This document shows positions 31,552 to 32,332 of a stretch of 32,332 nucleotides of DNA, piece after piece (positions within the stretch are counted from its first letter, which is position 1; each line of letters opens with the position of its first letter). Source of the stretch: Planctomycetota bacterium (GTDB taxonomy: Bacteria > Planctomycetota > Planctomycetia > Pirellulales > UBA7805). Location of the stretch: assembly GCA_021413705.1 (NCBI GenBank), contig JAIOPX010000253.1, positions 1-32,332 on the forward strand, given 5' to 3'. The notes under the pieces are model-generated. The model was given only the letters and a program-made list of their open reading frames with translations, made no database searches and was not told the DNA's origin. The translations under genes and the position numbers were made by a program.

Positions 31552-32331
31552 TTAGCCGGCTGCCTCCGCTGGTTGGTGTAGTTTCGGCTTCGGTCCTGAT
31601 ACCAGACGCTCCAGGTGGCCCGATAGGTCCGCCTCGGGGAGCTTCGTAGGATCAATGTAGCGCTGGGTGGTCGCAATGCTTTGGTGGCCCAGGTACTCTT
31701 GCGCCGCCGTCATTCCGCACGCCGCCGCGATCGTGGTCCCCGTGGTCCGCCGCAACTTGTGGAACTTGTCGCGACGGCCGGCAGCCAAGCCGGCTTCTAC
31801 GAGGATCGCCGTATACTTCCGCTGGAGGCATTCACGACGAATATCCCACGGCAACAGCTTTTGACGCGCAGGCAGCCAGATAGCCCGTATGGCTTCCATA
31901 ACAGGCTCGCATAGCCTGAATGACTTCCCCCGGGCATTCTTCATTGCGTCTGCCGGCACCCTCAGTATGGACGACTTCAGATCCACGTCGGCACGTTTCA
32001 GCGCCAACAGGGAACGTCTGCGAAGTCCAGTGTTGAGCGCCAACAGAATCAAGCAGGTCCACCAATCAGCGGATGGAATCCGAGACACAGCGTTGATACC
32101 CTTCAGTTGTCGGCACGTCTTCAGGATCGCGTCGATTTCCTCCAGGCTCCACGATGTAGGCTCCTCAACAGGCTCCCTCAGTCGCTTGGCACGAGGCAGG
32201 TCCGCCAGCAGCTTGACCGCGTAGGCTTCTCTGGCGATGGCCAGTAGCTTGCGGCGGATGCTGTTGACGCTGGCCGGGGCCATGGCGTTGAACTCGAGCG
32301 CCCAAGCCAGGTGGTTGGTGATAACCTCACT
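31552..32331 (-). CDS. Tyrosine recombinase/integrase (5' end beyond the window)
   Basis: The frame is open to the right edge, giving at least 259 residues of visible sequence. The catalytic set is complete: Arg in 'LNTGLRRRSLLAL', Lys in the beta-hairpin ('MKNARGKSFRL'), 'FHKLRRTTGTTIAA' (H-x-x-R), 'YLGHQSIATTQRYID' (His and the nucleophile Tyr). The upstream part 'NHLAWALEFNAMAPASVNSI' is the end of the SAM-like core-binding domain. It acts as a site-specific integrase of an island or prophage, probably on the tRNA-Met site near 31015. It lies 0.5 kb from that site, as usual for an integrase next to its att. Confidence 0.93.
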   Translation of the reverse strand, partial: SEVITNHLAWALEFNAMAPASVNSIRRKLLAIAREAYAVKLLADLPRAKRLREPVEEPTSWSLEEIDAILKTCRQLKGINAVSRIPSADWWTCLILLALNTGLRRRSLLALKRADVDLKSSILRVPADAMKNARGKSFRLCEPVMEAIRAIWLPARQKLLPWDIRRECLQRKYTAILVEAGLAAGRRDKFHKLRRTTGTTIAAACGMTAAQEYLGHQSIATTQRYIDPTKLPEADLSGHLERLVSGPKPKLHQPAEAAG

Positions 32332-32332
32332 G

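Noticed and set aside
1-32332. CRISPR array
   Set aside because: The repeats seen are inverted, intergenic and scattered; no regularly spaced direct repeats or cas genes are present.

Overview
The window most likely comes from a planctomycete (Pirellulales-like) chromosome. The main reasons are the gene order rplY-pth-rpsF-ssb-rplI-dnaB without rpsR, a basic N-terminal extension on L9, a type II pseudopilin ending in a 'YADGHV' motif, a MetA_deg-type outer-membrane protein ending in 'FLVNNNLQFDVRAGTGLN', glycine-rich tails, moderately high GC, and many small palindromic repeats between genes. The assignment is from memory of the families, not from a search.

Layout. 1-1252: the tail of an NHL/thioredoxin-like protein and a broken outer-membrane protein gene. 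1584-5987: a rightward translation/replication cluster (L25, peptidyl-tRNA hydrolase, S6, SSB, L9, DnaB). 6181-9781: a coiled-coil protein, MsrA, a pseudopilin and a membrane-anchored Gly/Pro-rich protein. 9859-11277: a SpoIIAA-like protein (leftward) and a FixJ-like regulator whose receiver domain has lost its phosphorylation residues. 11553-14123: a membrane protein, a winged-helix regulator and a B12-binding radical SAM protein; the same palindrome lies upstream of both ends of this cluster. 14129-18114: a leftward DUF2339/DUF3999 pair. 18582-20266: clpS-mtaB leftward. 20481-23148: an M20 dipeptidase and serS. 23150-26794: leftward cysK, panD, prs and a GlmU-type nucleotidyltransferase.

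From about 26970 to the right end the window changes to accessory DNA: very small genes (including three tiny ORFs with overlapping start/stop codons), two related CxxC mini-proteins, a three-gene operon ending in a HEPN-like protein, the 5' half of a tRNA-Met gene cut at the anticodon loop, and a tyrosine recombinase that runs off the right edge. Two nearly identical terminators, about 3 kb apart on either side of the tRNA half, suggest that both sides share an element history.

The intergenic spaces hold at least five families of short inverted-repeat elements. One family is present three times. The points most worth follow-up are the shared palindromic operator around the winged-helix/radical SAM cluster, the HEPN operon, the tiny overlapping ORFs, the tRNA-half integration site and the degenerate response regulator.
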